A DNA stretch of 64,000 nt from Betaproteobacteria bacterium (lineage in GTDB: Bacteria > Pseudomonadota > Gammaproteobacteria > Burkholderiales > Rhodocyclaceae). Position numbers and translations under genes: made by a program. The notes beneath the pieces were generated by a model. That model did not search any database. It saw only the letters and a list, made by a program, of their open reading frames with translations, and had not been told where the DNA came from. Shown piece after piece: positions 26,508 to 35,529 of the stretch (the stretch's first letter is position 1; every line of letters starts with the position of its first letter). Location of the stretch: positions 19,761-83,760 of the forward strand of contig WRMF01000009.1 in the NCBI GenBank assembly GCA_009777245.1, read 5' to 3'.

Positions 26508-27148
26508 TCTGCTTCCTCGCCGAACAGTTTATCCCGATTGAGCGCGGCGAAGCGCAAAGCGCGATGCACAGCGGTAATGACGGCGCGCGGCGAGATGGTG
26601 GCTCCGGCGCGGTAATAAAAGCGGCCATTGTCCTTTTGCACTTTCCATTGGGAATCAGGCACGATGGGGTAATTCAGATCGTCGAACTGGAGAATCCAGG
26701 GATACTCCTTGTTCTTGTCCTTTTTCAAATCAATGTAATCGCCCAGGCCCGGCGTTTCACGATGCTCCATGATGCGAACGCCGGTTATCGTGCCGTCGTA
26801 GGTAATCCCTATAATCATGCGGATTTTGCCCGCGTAGCCGTCGGGCGCGATGGCTTCCAGCGCCAGCGCGGCGGGTTGTCCGTCCCGTCTGGCGCGGTAG
26901 ACCCGGCTCTCGTCGGTCTGCCCAAGCTCCGGCATGGGGGGCAGAACAAGCACATCGGCAAGCAGATCGTTATCGTAATAATTTTTGGGCAGCACTTCGT
27001 TCAAAAAAGCCAGCCTCGCGGCGGCAAGGGAGGCTTCAATGGCGGGCAGCGTCAGATAATGCACGACGGCAAGCAGACCAGTAAAGGGAATAACGAACGC
27101 CAGGAGAATCGCCGCTAACTTCCTTGAGGAGCGAAACGCGGCGTTCAT
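26504..27148 (-). CDS. rnfG: Rnf complex subunit RnfG
   Basis: A 214-residue subunit with one N-terminal anchor (LAAILLAFVIPFTGLLAVVHY) and a periplasmic FMN-binding domain. The GATISPRAV segment matches the S/T-GAT site where FMN is attached through the Thr phosphoester, and ETPGLGDYIDLKKDKN is also typical. Start and stop both overlap neighbours by ATGA. It takes part in electron transfer across the membrane between ferredoxin and NAD. Confidence 0.95.
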   Translation of the reverse strand: MNAAFRSSRKLAAILLAFVIPFTGLLAVVHYLTLPAIEASLAAARLAFLNEVLPKNYYDNDLLADVLVLPPMPELGQTDESRVYRARRDGQPAALALEAIAPDGYAGKIRMIIGITYDGTITGVRIMEHRETPGLGDYIDLKKDKNKEYPWILQFDDLNYPIVPDSQWKVQKDNGRFYYRAGATISPRAVITAVHRALRFAALNRDKLFGEEAE

Positions 27149-28206
27149 GGCGCTTTATCCTCGTTCATTGGCGCTTCCCTTTTGACCGGTAGGGAAGAGA
27201 GAGCGCCAAAGACTTTGGGCTTGCAATAGAGATCAAGCAGGGGTACGGTCATGTTCATCATGAGCACGGCAAAGGCAATGCCGTCCGGAAACGAGCCGAA
27301 CAACCGGATAATATAGGCAAGCAATCCCGCGCCCGCGCCGAAAATAATTTTGCCTTTGGGAGTGGATGAGCCGGATGTCGGGTCAGTGGCGATGAAAAAC
27401 GCTCCCAGCATCGCCCCGCCGGAGAAAAGATGAAAAATCGGATCGGCAAAACGGGAAGGGTCAAACAGCCAGCATACCAGGGAAATGGCGCTCATGCTGG
27501 CAATGAAAGCCACCGGCACATGCCAGGTGATAGTTCCCGTTATGAGAAGAAAGATGCCGCCGCAAAGATAGGCCATCGTTACCCATTCCCAGCCGCGTCC
27601 GGCGAATGTTCCGTAGAGGTCCTGGCTCATCAGGAGTTTTTGCACGCTCTCTTGCAGGGTATCCGTTTTCATCGCCGTCTTGATTGCGTCAAGGGGGGTT
27701 GCGGAAGTCAGCGCGTCCAGACGCGGGGCAAGGTCAAAGATAATTTCCAGTTGCTTCAGGAATGGCAGAGCCAGTCCCTGCGTCGGCCATTGCGACATCA
27801 GGGCGGGAAAGGCGATGATGCAGACGGCAAAAGCAATCATCGCCGGATTGAACGGGTTTTGCCCCATGCCGCCGAAAAGTTGCTTGGCGATCACGATGGC
27901 GAAAAAAACGCCGATGACGGTCAACCACCAAGGGGAGAGCGGCGGAAAGGTAAGCGCAATCAGCCAGGCTGTGACCAGCGCGGAATTATCGCTCAAACGC
28001 TCCCGCACCGGCTTGCCGCGCAAATAAAGGAGCAGCGCCTCGAAAAACAGGGCGGCGACGCTGGCAATGGCAATCTGCACTATAAGGGCAGTGCCGATCA
28101 GAAACATATATACAAGAATGCCGGGCAGGAGCGCCAACAGCACCAGATTCATGGAATGACTGAGGCCGATCGGACGGCGAAGATAAGGGGCGGAAAATGG
28201 ATTCAT
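27145..28206 (-). CDS. rnfD: Rnf complex subunit RnfD
   Basis: A 353-residue integral membrane subunit (NqrB/RnfD family) with eight or more helices. SAPYLRRPIGLSHSMNLVLLA opens it (shown in part: SAPYLRRPIGLSHSMN). ALTSATPLDAIK is the covalent FMN-Thr site, and FNPAMIAFAV and GGAMLGAFFIATDPTSG are signature loops. Upstream, 190 bp of repeats separate it from rnfC although the rest of the operon is overlapped. Confidence 0.95.
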   Translation of the reverse strand: MNPFSAPYLRRPIGLSHSMNLVLLALLPGILVYMFLIGTALIVQIAIASVAALFFEALLLYLRGKPVRERLSDNSALVTAWLIALTFPPLSPWWLTVIGVFFAIVIAKQLFGGMGQNPFNPAMIAFAVCIIAFPALMSQWPTQGLALPFLKQLEIIFDLAPRLDALTSATPLDAIKTAMKTDTLQESVQKLLMSQDLYGTFAGRGWEWVTMAYLCGGIFLLITGTITWHVPVAFIASMSAISLVCWLFDPSRFADPIFHLFSGGAMLGAFFIATDPTSGSSTPKGKIIFGAGAGLLAYIIRLFGSFPDGIAFAVLMMNMTVPLLDLYCKPKVFGALSSLPVKREAPMNEDKAP

Positions 28207-28398
28207 GAGCGGATTATTGATAACGTTTTTGGCTTAATTGTGTACCCTCGCCCGGCCTGCGGTCACCCCCTCCCATTCGCGGCGCAGCCACAAACGGGAG
28301 AGGTATCGGGGAAGAGGGGAGAAAGGCGCTTCTTCCCCGCTCGCCAGAGGGAAAAGGATAATTATTTACGGGAATAAATGCGCCTGTATCGAAAATGC
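28207..28398. repeat. Repeat island inside the rnf operon, between rnfC and rnfD
   Basis: Contains CCCTCCCATTCGCGGCGCAGCC and GGGAGAGG hairpin modules (given in part) and a family-B right-end sequence ATAATTATTTACGGGAATAA near 28360. No gene is seen. A transcript from rnfC must pass through these hairpins to reach rnfD. Confidence 0.7.
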
Positions 28399-29937
28399 TC
28401 ATGCTTTCTCTCCATGTTCGCGCGTTGTCGCGCCGCTACTACCTACGCGCTCTACGGCTGCGGCGATTTCGGCCTGCTCAGCCGCGGATTTTTGGGCGGC
28501 TCGGGCGAGTTTCAAGGATCGTTCCTCCTTTTCCCGTTCGATGCGAAACTGGCGAAATTCAAAGCGTTCCCGCGCCTTGTCCGCAGCTTCCTTTTTTCTT
28601 GCCGCAGTGCGAATCTCGTCCTTGGCAAAGCGAAAATACTGGACAAGCGGGATTGAGGACGCGCAAACGTAAGAGCAACAGCCGCACTCGATACATTCAT
28701 TGATGTTATAGTTTATGACCTTGGCAAAGTCTTTCACGCGGCTCCACCTGTACATTTCGTAAGGCAGGAGACCTTGCGGACAAACCTGGGCGCAGGAAGT
28801 GCAGCGCATACAGGGAGATTCTGGCGCTCTTGCCGGAAAAAATTCCGGCGAGCGGGCGATAAGACAGTTGGCGCCCTTGCCGATCGGCGCGTCGTAATTC
28901 GGCAGGAGAAAGCCCATCATCGGCCCGCCTACCAGACAGCCGTCGGTTTCCGGGCGAACTTCCGCATAGCGCAGAATATCAAGAATGGGTGTACCGAGCG
29001 GGGCTTCCAGATTGCCGGGGCGATTCACATTGCCGGTAACGGTGATAATCCGGCTGATGACCGGCTCGCCATGCGCCAATGCTCGCCAAATGGCATGGAT
29101 AGTAGCAGTATTGAAACACTGGACGCCAAGCTGGGCGGGCAGGACGCCAGCCGGAGCGCGTTTGCCGGTGAGCATGTAAATCAGTTGTTTTAAGCTCCCT
29201 GCCGGATAAACGGCGGGAATAATCGTTACGCGAATGTCGTTAGCCGTGGTTTCCAGACGAGCGGAGAGGGCGGCGCGCATGGCGGCTGCCGCTTCCGGCT
29301 TGTTGTCTTCGATGGCGATAATGGCTTCCCTTGCCCCAAGAAGTTCCACCAGGAAAATTATGCCGGAGGCGATTTCGTCGGAGCGTTCGCGCATCAGGCG
29401 ATCATCGCAGGTGATGAACGGCTCGCATTCCGCGCCGTTTACGATCAGCGTCTCCAGCGATATTCCCGGCGCTTTCGAGAGTTTGACATGACTTGGCAGA
29501 ACCGCGCCGCCCATGCCGACAACGCCCATGCCCTGCAAATAGCGTTGGGTGGCTTCCGGCCCCAGACGCGCCGAATCTTCAAGGAAAGGGCGGCGCTCTA
29601 CCCAGGCGTCTTCGCCGTCCGCCTCGATGACGATACATAGCGCTGCAAGGCCGGAAGGGTGCGCGATTGGGTAATCGCCAATATCACGCACCGTACCGGA
29701 AGTGGGCGCGTGCAGGCTGGCGGAAATCCAGCTCTCGGCAGAGGCAAGGCATTGTCCTTTTTTGACCTTTTCTCCCGTTTTCACGATGGGCATTGGCGCG
29801 CTGCCCGCGCTATGGCGCAAGGGGAGAATCAGCCTGTCCGGCATTGGCAGCGGCTCTATCGCCTTTTCCGAGGATGCTTCTTTCCGGTGCGCGAGCTTGA
29901 TGCCGCCAGGGAAGCTGAAAATTTTTTGCCCGCTCAT
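28399..29937 (-). CDS. rnfC: Rnf complex subunit RnfC
   Basis: A 512-residue soluble/peripheral subunit carrying the NADH/FMN-binding part (GMGVVGMGGAVLPSHVK, VNGAECEPFITCDDRLM) and two 4Fe-4S sites: CMRCTSCAQVCP and CIECGCCSYVCASSIPLVQYF. The C-terminal ~80 residues are a charged Ala/Glu/Arg helix (ARKKEAADKARERFEFRQF), as in gammaproteobacterial RsxC but short. Repeat islands lie on both sides, an exception to the overlapped pattern of the operon. Confidence 0.96.
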   Translation of the reverse strand: MSGQKIFSFPGGIKLAHRKEASSEKAIEPLPMPDRLILPLRHSAGSAPMPIVKTGEKVKKGQCLASAESWISASLHAPTSGTVRDIGDYPIAHPSGLAALCIVIEADGEDAWVERRPFLEDSARLGPEATQRYLQGMGVVGMGGAVLPSHVKLSKAPGISLETLIVNGAECEPFITCDDRLMRERSDEIASGIIFLVELLGAREAIIAIEDNKPEAAAAMRAALSARLETTANDIRVTIIPAVYPAGSLKQLIYMLTGKRAPAGVLPAQLGVQCFNTATIHAIWRALAHGEPVISRIITVTGNVNRPGNLEAPLGTPILDILRYAEVRPETDGCLVGGPMMGFLLPNYDAPIGKGANCLIARSPEFFPARAPESPCMRCTSCAQVCPQGLLPYEMYRWSRVKDFAKVINYNINECIECGCCSYVCASSIPLVQYFRFAKDEIRTAARKKEAADKARERFEFRQFRIEREKEERSLKLARAAQKSAAEQAEIAAAVERVGSSGATTREHGEKA

Positions 29938-30127
29938 CAGATGTCGCCTGTTACGTAGCGGTCAACCCTCTCCCCCGACCCCTCTCCCGCGCGCGGGAGA
30001 GGGGAGGGCTTGCAGACGGCAATGTCGTTCCCTCTCCCACTTGTGGCTATGCCGCGAGCGGGAGAGGGTGGCCTAAGGCCGGGAGAGGGTATGTAAAATA
30101 TATCCATTTCAATCAAAACCGCTCTAG
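29938..30127. repeat. Repeat island with family-A terminus between rnfB and rnfC
   Basis: CCCTCTCCC/GGGAGAGGG hairpins, ending at 30122-30127 in the inverted family-A terminus (minus strand CTAGAGCGGTTTTGATTG). The rnfB frame runs into this terminus and stops inside it. The left end is degenerate. Confidence 0.7.
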
Positions 30128-30688
30128 CGTTGGCGCGGCAAACGGCCTGTTTTCGGCGGGGTGGGGCCATGCCCAGTTTTCCGGCGACTCCGGCGCGGGT
30201 TTTATTTCGATGCAATCAACAGGACAGGGCGGAAGGCAGAGTTCGCAACCGGTGCAAAAGGGAATGATGACCGTGTGCATTTGCTTGGCCGCCCCCAGAA
30301 TGGCATCCACCGGACAAGCCTGAATGCAGAGCGTGCAACCGATACATGCCGCTTCATCAATCAGGGCTATGCCGGGTTGGGTTTCTGTTCGGACACTTTC
30401 TCCCGCAGGTTTATATTCGCGTCCCAGTAATTCAGACAGGTTGCGAATGGCATCTTCGCCACCTGGCGGACATAGGTTGATTTCCGCATCCCCCCTTGCG
30501 ATTGCTTCGGCATAAGGCTTGCAGCCCGGATAACCGCATTGTCCACATTGGGTTTGCGGCAGAATTGCGTTGATTTTATCCGTTATCGGGTCGCCATCCA
30601 CCTTGAAGCGGACGGCGGCATAACCGATTGCCGCGCCCAGAATGAGCGCGCCAAACGCCATGACGGAAATTGCGGCCAGGATTTCCAT
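30113..30688 (-). CDS. rnfB: Rnf complex subunit RnfB
   Basis: A 191-residue ferredoxin-like subunit: a membrane anchor, the four-Cys cluster motif [16 protein letters not shown] plus CPPGG, and two 4Fe-4S sites [16 protein letters not shown] and [16 protein letters not shown]. It receives electrons from ferredoxin or delivers them to it. The last residues (LERF) and the TGA stop are encoded by the family-A repeat, so the natural C-terminus was changed by the insertion. The start overlaps the rnfA stop (TAATG). Confidence 0.95.
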   Translation of the reverse strand: MEILAAISVMAFGALILGAAIGYAAVRFKVDGDPITDKINAILPQTQCGQCGYPGCKPYAEAIARGDAEINLCPPGGEDAIRNLSELLGREYKPAGESVRTETQPGIALIDEAACIGCTLCIQACPVDAILGAAKQMHTVIIPFCTGCELCLPPCPVDCIEIKPAPESPENWAWPHPAENRPFAAPTLERF

Positions 30689-31266
30689 TAGCGGTTCATC
30701 CCCGCAAAGCCCATGAAGGCAAGGCTCATCAAGCCTGCGATAATCATGGTTATGGCCGCGCCTTTGAAGGGACGCGGCACGTCGGCGGCTTCCACCCGTT
30801 CGCGGATGCCGGAGAACAAGAGGAGAACCAACGAAAAACCAATGGCGCTCCCCATGCCGAAGAGGATTGATTCCACAAAGTCATGGCTGTTTGAAATGTT
30901 GATGAGCGGCACTCCCAGCACGGCGCAGTTTGTGGTGATAAGGGGAAGATAAATGCCAAGGGTTTGCTGCAGGACGGGCGAAGTCCTGGCGATTACCATT
31001 TCCGTCAGTTGGACTGCGGCGGCGATGGTAACGATAAAGGCCAGGGTACGCAGATACTCAAGGCCGAAGGGCAACAGAAGATAGTGGTCAATGATGAAAC
31101 ACGCGCCCGTCGCCAGAGTGAGCACAAAGGTGGTCGCTACGCCCATTCCGAAAGCAGTTTCGAGTTTTCTGGACGCGCCCATGAAAGGGCAAAGCCCCAA
31201 CATTTGCACCAGCACGATGTTGTTTACCAGAACCGCGCCGATAATGAGGAACAAGTATGCGGTCAT
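30688..31266 (-). CDS. rnfA: Rnf complex subunit RnfA
   Basis: A 192-residue membrane subunit with six helices, homologous to RnfE in inverted topology: [24 protein letters not shown] (in part [16 protein letters not shown]), [13 protein letters not shown], and [15 protein letters not shown]. The conserved Cys residues of RnfA and RnfE coordinate an Fe-S cluster in the membrane. The start overlaps the pyrD stop by ATGA, tying the complex to a pyrimidine gene. Confidence 0.96.
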   Translation of the reverse strand: MTAYLFLIIGAVLVNNIVLVQMLGLCPFMGASRKLETAFGMGVATTFVLTLATGACFIIDHYLLLPFGLEYLRTLAFIVTIAAAVQLTEMVIARTSPVLQQTLGIYLPLITTNCAVLGVPLINISNSHDFVESILFGMGSAIGFSLVLLLFSGIRERVEAADVPRPFKGAAITMIIAGLMSLAFMGFAGMNR

Positions 31267-32312
31267 GATTTTTTGCCGTTCGTTTTACCGTTCATCATGG
31301 CTAGAGCGGCTTCCCGCGCGAGGGCGGGACCACGATAGATCAAGCCGGTATAGATTTGCGCGAGTTTGGCGCCTGCCGCGATTTTGGCGCGGGCGTCTTC
31401 CCCGCTCATGATGCCGCCCGCGCCGATCAAGGGGACTTCTCCTTGCAGGGCGTTGGCCAATTTGCCCAGCGCCTGATTGGCAAGGCGAAAGACAGGCGCG
31501 CCGGAAAGTCCGCCGGTTTCATTGCCGCGCGGCAGATGGTCGACTCCTGTGCGTGAAATGGTGGTATTGGTGGCGATAGCCGCGTCCATCCGGTGTTTTT
31601 TGAGGGCGGCGGCTATGTCCTGAATATCCTGATCCGCAAGATCAGGCGCGATTTTCAGCGCCAGCGGCACGTAACGACCATGTTGGTCGGCGAGTCTTGT
31701 TTGCGCCGCTTTCAGGCTTAAGAGCAGATCGTCAAGGGCTTCGGTCTTTTGCAGCGCGCGCAGGTTTTCGGTGTTCGGGCTGGAAATGTTGATGGCGACG
31801 TAGCTTGCGACGGGATAGACCTTTTCCAGACAGCAGAGATAATCATCAACCGCCTTCTCCAATGGCGTATCGGCATTTTTTCCGATGTTTACGCCTATGA
31901 TTCCGCCTTGTCTGTAGAAGCGGGCGAGTTTGACGTTGGCTACGAGGGCGTCTGCTCCGTGGTTGTTGAACCCCATCCGGTTGATGATGGCGCGCTCTTG
32001 CGGCAGGCGGAACAAGCGCGGTTTGGGGTTGCCCGCCTGCGGGCGCGGCGTGACCGTGCCGATTTCGATGTGACCGAAACCGAGCGCGGCAAGGGCGTCT
32101 ATGTGTTCGCCGTTTTTGTCCATGCCTGCGGCAAGCCCTATCCGGTTGGGGAATGTCAGGCCCATGACCTCTATTGGATCGGACACCGGCGGAGGAAGGA
32201 CGCGAGAGAGCATCCCGGCGGCTTCCAGGAACGAGAGACCGCTCAAGCTGACGCAGTGCGCGCGCTCGGCGGGTAGGGCAAACAAGGTTTTACGAAGTAG
32301 CGGATAAAGCAT
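31263..32312 (-). CDS. pyrD: Dihydroorotate dehydrogenase (quinone), class 2
   Basis: Oxidises dihydroorotate to orotate with ubiquinone, at the inner membrane. 349 residues from the ATG at 32312 ([19 protein letters not shown]), the typical class 2 start; a longer in-frame start would add 40 implausible residues. Landmarks: [54 protein letters not shown] with the class 2 catalytic Ser, and [11 protein letters not shown]. It heads the pyrD-rnfABCDGE gene run. Confidence 0.97.
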   Translation of the reverse strand: MLYPLLRKTLFALPAERAHCVSLSGLSFLEAAGMLSRVLPPPVSDPIEVMGLTFPNRIGLAAGMDKNGEHIDALAALGFGHIEIGTVTPRPQAGNPKPRLFRLPQERAIINRMGFNNHGADALVANVKLARFYRQGGIIGVNIGKNADTPLEKAVDDYLCCLEKVYPVASYVAINISSPNTENLRALQKTEALDDLLLSLKAAQTRLADQHGRYVPLALKIAPDLADQDIQDIAAALKKHRMDAAIATNTTISRTGVDHLPRGNETGGLSGAPVFRLANQALGKLANALQGEVPLIGAGGIMSGEDARAKIAAGAKLAQIYTGLIYRGPALAREAALAMMNGKTNGKKS

Positions 32313-32394
32313 GATGGGACGGCATTTTACCAGAGCATGAACGCGAGGCGGGCGGAATGGGTGAAATCTTGCCAGGATGACGAGGCGCGGGCAT

Positions 32395-32423
32395 AAAAAA
32401 GCAGGCGCTAAAAGCGCCTGCTT
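32395..32423 (-). terminator. Terminator of the porin gene
   Basis: On the minus strand GCAGGCGC-tttta-GCGCCTGC followed by TTTTTT, 19 bp past the porin stop. Confidence 0.9.
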
Positions 32424-32441
32424 TGGATTCATGAGAATGAA

Positions 32442-33539
32442 TCAGAATGTATGCCTCAAGCCGAGCTGGAAGCCTTGCTGGTAGTCGTTCCCGCTGTTGG
32501 AGCTGTCGCCCACGGCGGCAAAGGCGGCGCGCTGCTTCTTGTTGCTGATGTCGGAGTAGGCGGCGTAGAAGTTGGTGCGCTTGGAGAGGCTGTAGGTGTA
32601 GCCTACCGCCCACTGGTTCGCCTTGTAACTTTTCTCGCCTTTGGCAGCTCTCAGCTTGCTCTCGGTGTAGGAAGCCTGGATGGCATTCTTGCCGAACGGC
32701 ACACTTACGCCCAAAAGGTAGCTCTTCAGCTTTTTGCCGTCTGCGGCTGCCGTATCGCTGGATAGCTTGTTTTCATCATAGAAAGCGTGCAGCTTTACCG
32801 CGCCGAAATCATAGGTTCCGGCCAGCGCCCAGTTGGTGATTTTTGGCTTGAGGACAATTACCGTGCCGTCGGATTTGATTTGGTGATAGGAAAGGCCGAT
32901 GTCCACGGGGCCGTTGGTATAGCGGGGCATAAGCGCGTATACCTTGGCATCGCCGTCATTGCCCACAGCTTCTTGCAAAATGGCGTTGGTCGAGTAAGCC
33001 GCAGTCACGTTGAAACCGCCGAAGGAGGGGCTGACGTAGGCAACCGTGTTATCCACCCGGGTCGGGTCGAACAGGTTTTCGCCTGATGTGGTTACTCCCG
33101 CCGCGAATACGTTGCGATACATTCCGACCGTGCCGGCCTTGAAGGGATCAACGGCGGAGAGAAGGGAATAGTGTGGCGCATACAGACGACCAGCGATTAA
33201 CGTGCCGACGCTGCTGTTGGTAAAACCCGCAAAGGCTTGTCGCCCGAAGATGCGACTGCTTTGGCGCAGATTGCCGGTATCGGCGGCAAACCCGGTTTCC
33301 AGGGTAAACAGGGCTGACCAGCCGTTACCCAGGTCTTCCGTGCCTCTGAAACCCAGACGGCTACCGGCGGAGATGCCGTCGTCAATAGCGGTCTGGGACT
33401 TTACCCCTTTAACCGCATTGTCGCTGCGATGGGCGATACCCATATCTACGCTGCCGTAGATGGTCACGTTAGCGGACTGGGCGAATGCCGCGCCAGAAGC
33501 CAGGGCGGCAACGGCGAGCGCGATGATTTTTTTCTGCAT
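32442..33539 (-). CDS. Gram-negative trimeric porin
   Basis: A 365-residue outer-membrane porin. The signal peptide is MQKKIIALAVAALASGAAFA, then QSANVTIYGSVDMGI, the usual betaproteobacterial porin start. Alternating beta strands, Tyr/Gly-rich turns and a C-terminal Phe (GLRHTF) for BAM recognition follow. The ATG at 33539 has AGGAG upstream; a longer frame reads through the leader. It has its own terminator, and two TGACAGTT direct repeats upstream may bind a regulator. Confidence 0.96.
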   Translation of the reverse strand: MQKKIIALAVAALASGAAFAQSANVTIYGSVDMGIAHRSDNAVKGVKSQTAIDDGISAGSRLGFRGTEDLGNGWSALFTLETGFAADTGNLRQSSRIFGRQAFAGFTNSSVGTLIAGRLYAPHYSLLSAVDPFKAGTVGMYRNVFAAGVTTSGENLFDPTRVDNTVAYVSPSFGGFNVTAAYSTNAILQEAVGNDGDAKVYALMPRYTNGPVDIGLSYHQIKSDGTVIVLKPKITNWALAGTYDFGAVKLHAFYDENKLSSDTAAADGKKLKSYLLGVSVPFGKNAIQASYTESKLRAAKGEKSYKANQWAVGYTYSLSKRTNFYAAYSDISNKKQRAAFAAVGDSSNSGNDYQQGFQLGLRHTF

Positions 33540-33629
33540 GAGATACTCCTGTGATGAAATGAAAAGGGATTTGAATTGTCCGTTCAACGGGAATTCCAAA
33601 TCTCGACTGCTATTTAAGCAAGTTTTGTT

Positions 33630-33648
33630 TGACAGTTCAGTGACAGTT
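33630..33648. promoter_or_regulatory. Two direct repeats upstream of the porin gene
   Basis: TGACAGTT at 33630-33637 and again at 33641-33648, spaced 11 bp, about one helical turn, roughly 90 bp upstream of the porin start. This spacing suits a regulator dimer binding one face of the DNA. Confidence 0.4.
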
Positions 33649-33780
33649 GGCGCATTAAGGCGGACAGAATCGCAATATCGGGGGTTTTGTCGGGTTTTTT
33701 ACAACAGCTTGCCGCCGCCAACTCACAATCTGCCAGGCTCCAAAAAGCGATAAAGGCGCGCTCAACAGGCCAGATGGTTT

Positions 33781-33810
33781 TTGCAACACACTTGCCAATT
33801 CTGCTACACT
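33781..33810 (+). promoter_or_regulatory. Promoter of the small DUF1640-like gene
   Basis: TTGCAA (33781-33786), 18 bp, TACACT (33805-33810), 30 bp before the ATG at 33840. Confidence 0.55.
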
Positions 33811-33839
33811 TCAACCAACCATAAACAGGAGCGCACATC

Positions 33840-34115
33840 ATGACTACCCTCAACTTCACGTTTTCAGATGCCTTGCAGGAAATCGGCATATCGAAAGAAA
33901 AAGCCCAAGCAATGGCGGAACTGTTAGGCAAAGAAATCAATCAGAACATTGACAGCAGGTACACGATTCATTCAAGAATGCTGGCTACTCAAGGCGACAT
34001 CGAAAAATTACGCGCCGACATGGCAAACGCAAAAGTCGAGATCATCAAGTGGAATCTGGGCGCAATCTTCGCAGCCGTCACCCTGGCTGTCGCAATCATA
34101 AAAATCTTCAACTGA
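33840..34115 (+). CDS. Small coiled-coil membrane protein, DUF1640/CCDC90-like
   Basis: A 91-residue protein. A helical region (DALQEIGISKEKAQAMAELL), then LATQGDIEKLRADMANAKVEI as a short coiled coil, then one C-terminal transmembrane segment (WNLGAIFAAVTLAVAIIKIF). This order is that of small DUF1640-type proteins often seen near mobile or prophage genes. AGGAG precedes the ATG. It has its own promoter and terminator, so it is a single-gene unit. Function unknown. Confidence 0.75.
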   Translation: MTTLNFTFSDALQEIGISKEKAQAMAELLGKEINQNIDSRYTIHSRMLATQGDIEKLRADMANAKVEIIKWNLGAIFAAVTLAVAIIKIFN

Positions 34116-34116
34116 C

Positions 34117-34146
34117 AAAACCCGGGCATACACCGGGTTTTCTTTT
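34117..34146 (+). terminator. Terminator of the DUF1640-like gene
   Basis: AAAACCCGG-gcataca-CCGGGTTTTC then TTTT, directly after the stop codon. Confidence 0.9.
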
Positions 34147-34290
34147 GCCTGATTAGCCTGGACTATCAAAATCGCGCTTGGTCAGCTAGCGCCAGCTCCC
34201 GATGAAAAGCTCGACCAAATGGGAGAGGGGAAACCGAAGAGGAGCGACAAAAATGTAACAGAATGAAACATTCAGGGAAGAGGCGCATAA

Positions 34291-34313
34291 ACATACAAAC
34301 GTGTATGTATAAT
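34291..34313 (+). promoter_or_regulatory. Efflux-operon promoter with TetR/AcrR-like operator
   Basis: The palindrome ACATACA-aacg-TGTATGT (34291-34308) runs into a perfect TATAAT (34308-34313). Its arms match those of the E. coli AcrR operator, which also reads ACATACA...TGTATGT. Bound repressor would block the promoter. The start of acrA is ~30 bp downstream; no good -35 is seen. Confidence 0.7.
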
Positions 34314-34341
34314 ACGCAAGATTTTTTACCGGAGAGAGTAT

Positions 34342-35520
34342 ATGAGAATCTCATACCGCGATAAACTGGCAATAACAGGTTGCCTGTTGCTGGTCGGCAT
34401 GGTCGGCTGTTCGGAAGCTCCGAATACGGGGCAACAGATGCCGGTATTGCCGGTGACAGTAATTGCCGTAGAGCCGCAAAGCGCGCCGCGTGTGCTGGAA
34501 ATCACGGCGCAGACCGAGGGCGCGAAGGAAACCGAAGTGCGCGCCCGCGTTAGCGGACTGTTGATGCGGCAGTTTTATCAGGAAGGCGACATGGTCAAGG
34601 CCGGACAGCCTTTGTTTTTGATTGACCGCGCATCCTACGAGAACGCCTACGCCGAAGCCAAGGCCAGAGCCGACCAGACAGCGCGGGAGCGGGAGCGCTT
34701 CAAGAGATTGCTGGACATGAACGCCATCTCCAGAAAGGAATACGACGACACGGCTTCCGCCGACGACATGGCGCAGGCGGCGTTAAGACAGGCAGCCCTG
34801 AATCTCTCCTGGACGAACGTGACCGCGCCGGTGGATGGAATAACGGGACGCGCGGACAAATCTGTCGGTAACCTGATCAGCGCGGGCGCGGACAGCCTGC
34901 TTACCGTAATTCGCCAAAACGACCCGATTTGGGTGCGTTTTTCCCTGTCCGAGAGCGAATCGGCCAAACTCCCCGGCGGCAGACTGACGCCGGGAGCCAT
35001 TACCGGCGTGGAATTGGTGCTGGCGGACGGTTCGGTATACGAGTATCCGGGACAGATCAATTTTCTCGCTTCATCCATTGACACGACGCTGGGAACCCAG
35101 CAGATACGGGCGGAATTTCCCAACCCTGAAGGACGCCTGCTGCCGGGGCAATTCGCGCGGGCGCGGTTGATCGCCGGCGAATACGAGAATGTTTATCTGA
35201 TCCCGCAAGTGGCGATATTGCAGACCCCGCAAGCCAATCTGGTAATGCTGGCGGACGCGGACAACAAAGTCGCGCCGCGTCCGGTCAAGTTGGGCGAATG
35301 GTCGGGCAAAAACTGGATCGTGCTGGGCGGACTTAATCCGGGAGACAGGGTTATCGTGGATAACATCATCAAACTTCGTCCCGGCAATCCGGTAGCGCCC
35401 CATCCGCCGCAAACGCAGGGTCAGCCGGGCCAGGGCGGCCAGCCCGGGCAACAGCCGAGCCAGCCGGGGCAACCTGGCGGGCAGTCGGCTTCCGGCGGGA
35501 CGCCACAGGCCGGACAATAA
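34342..35520 (+). CDS. acrA: RND efflux periplasmic adaptor (AcrA/MexA type)
   Basis: A 392-residue membrane-fusion protein, lipid-anchored: the lipobox LVGMVGC ends at Cys23. Barrel-sandwich halves VRARVSGLLMRQFYQEGDMVKAGQPLF (in part VSGLLMRQFYQEGDMV) and NVTAPVDGITGRADKSVG flank a short hairpin, followed by beta-barrel and membrane-proximal domains. The last ~40 residues are a Gly/Gln/Pro-rich tail (QPGQGGQPGQQPSQPGQPG), unusually collagen-like. GGAGAG precedes the ATG. First gene of acrA-acrB-oprM-tetR. Confidence 0.94.
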   Translation: MRISYRDKLAITGCLLLVGMVGCSEAPNTGQQMPVLPVTVIAVEPQSAPRVLEITAQTEGAKETEVRARVSGLLMRQFYQEGDMVKAGQPLFLIDRASYENAYAEAKARADQTARERERFKRLLDMNAISRKEYDDTASADDMAQAALRQAALNLSWTNVTAPVDGITGRADKSVGNLISAGADSLLTVIRQNDPIWVRFSLSESESAKLPGGRLTPGAITGVELVLADGSVYEYPGQINFLASSIDTTLGTQQIRAEFPNPEGRLLPGQFARARLIAGEYENVYLIPQVAILQTPQANLVMLADADNKVAPRPVKLGEWSGKNWIVLGGLNPGDRVIVDNIIKLRPGNPVAPHPPQTQGQPGQGGQPGQQPSQPGQPGGQSASGGTPQAGQ

Positions 35521-35529
35521 GGAGCCGTC

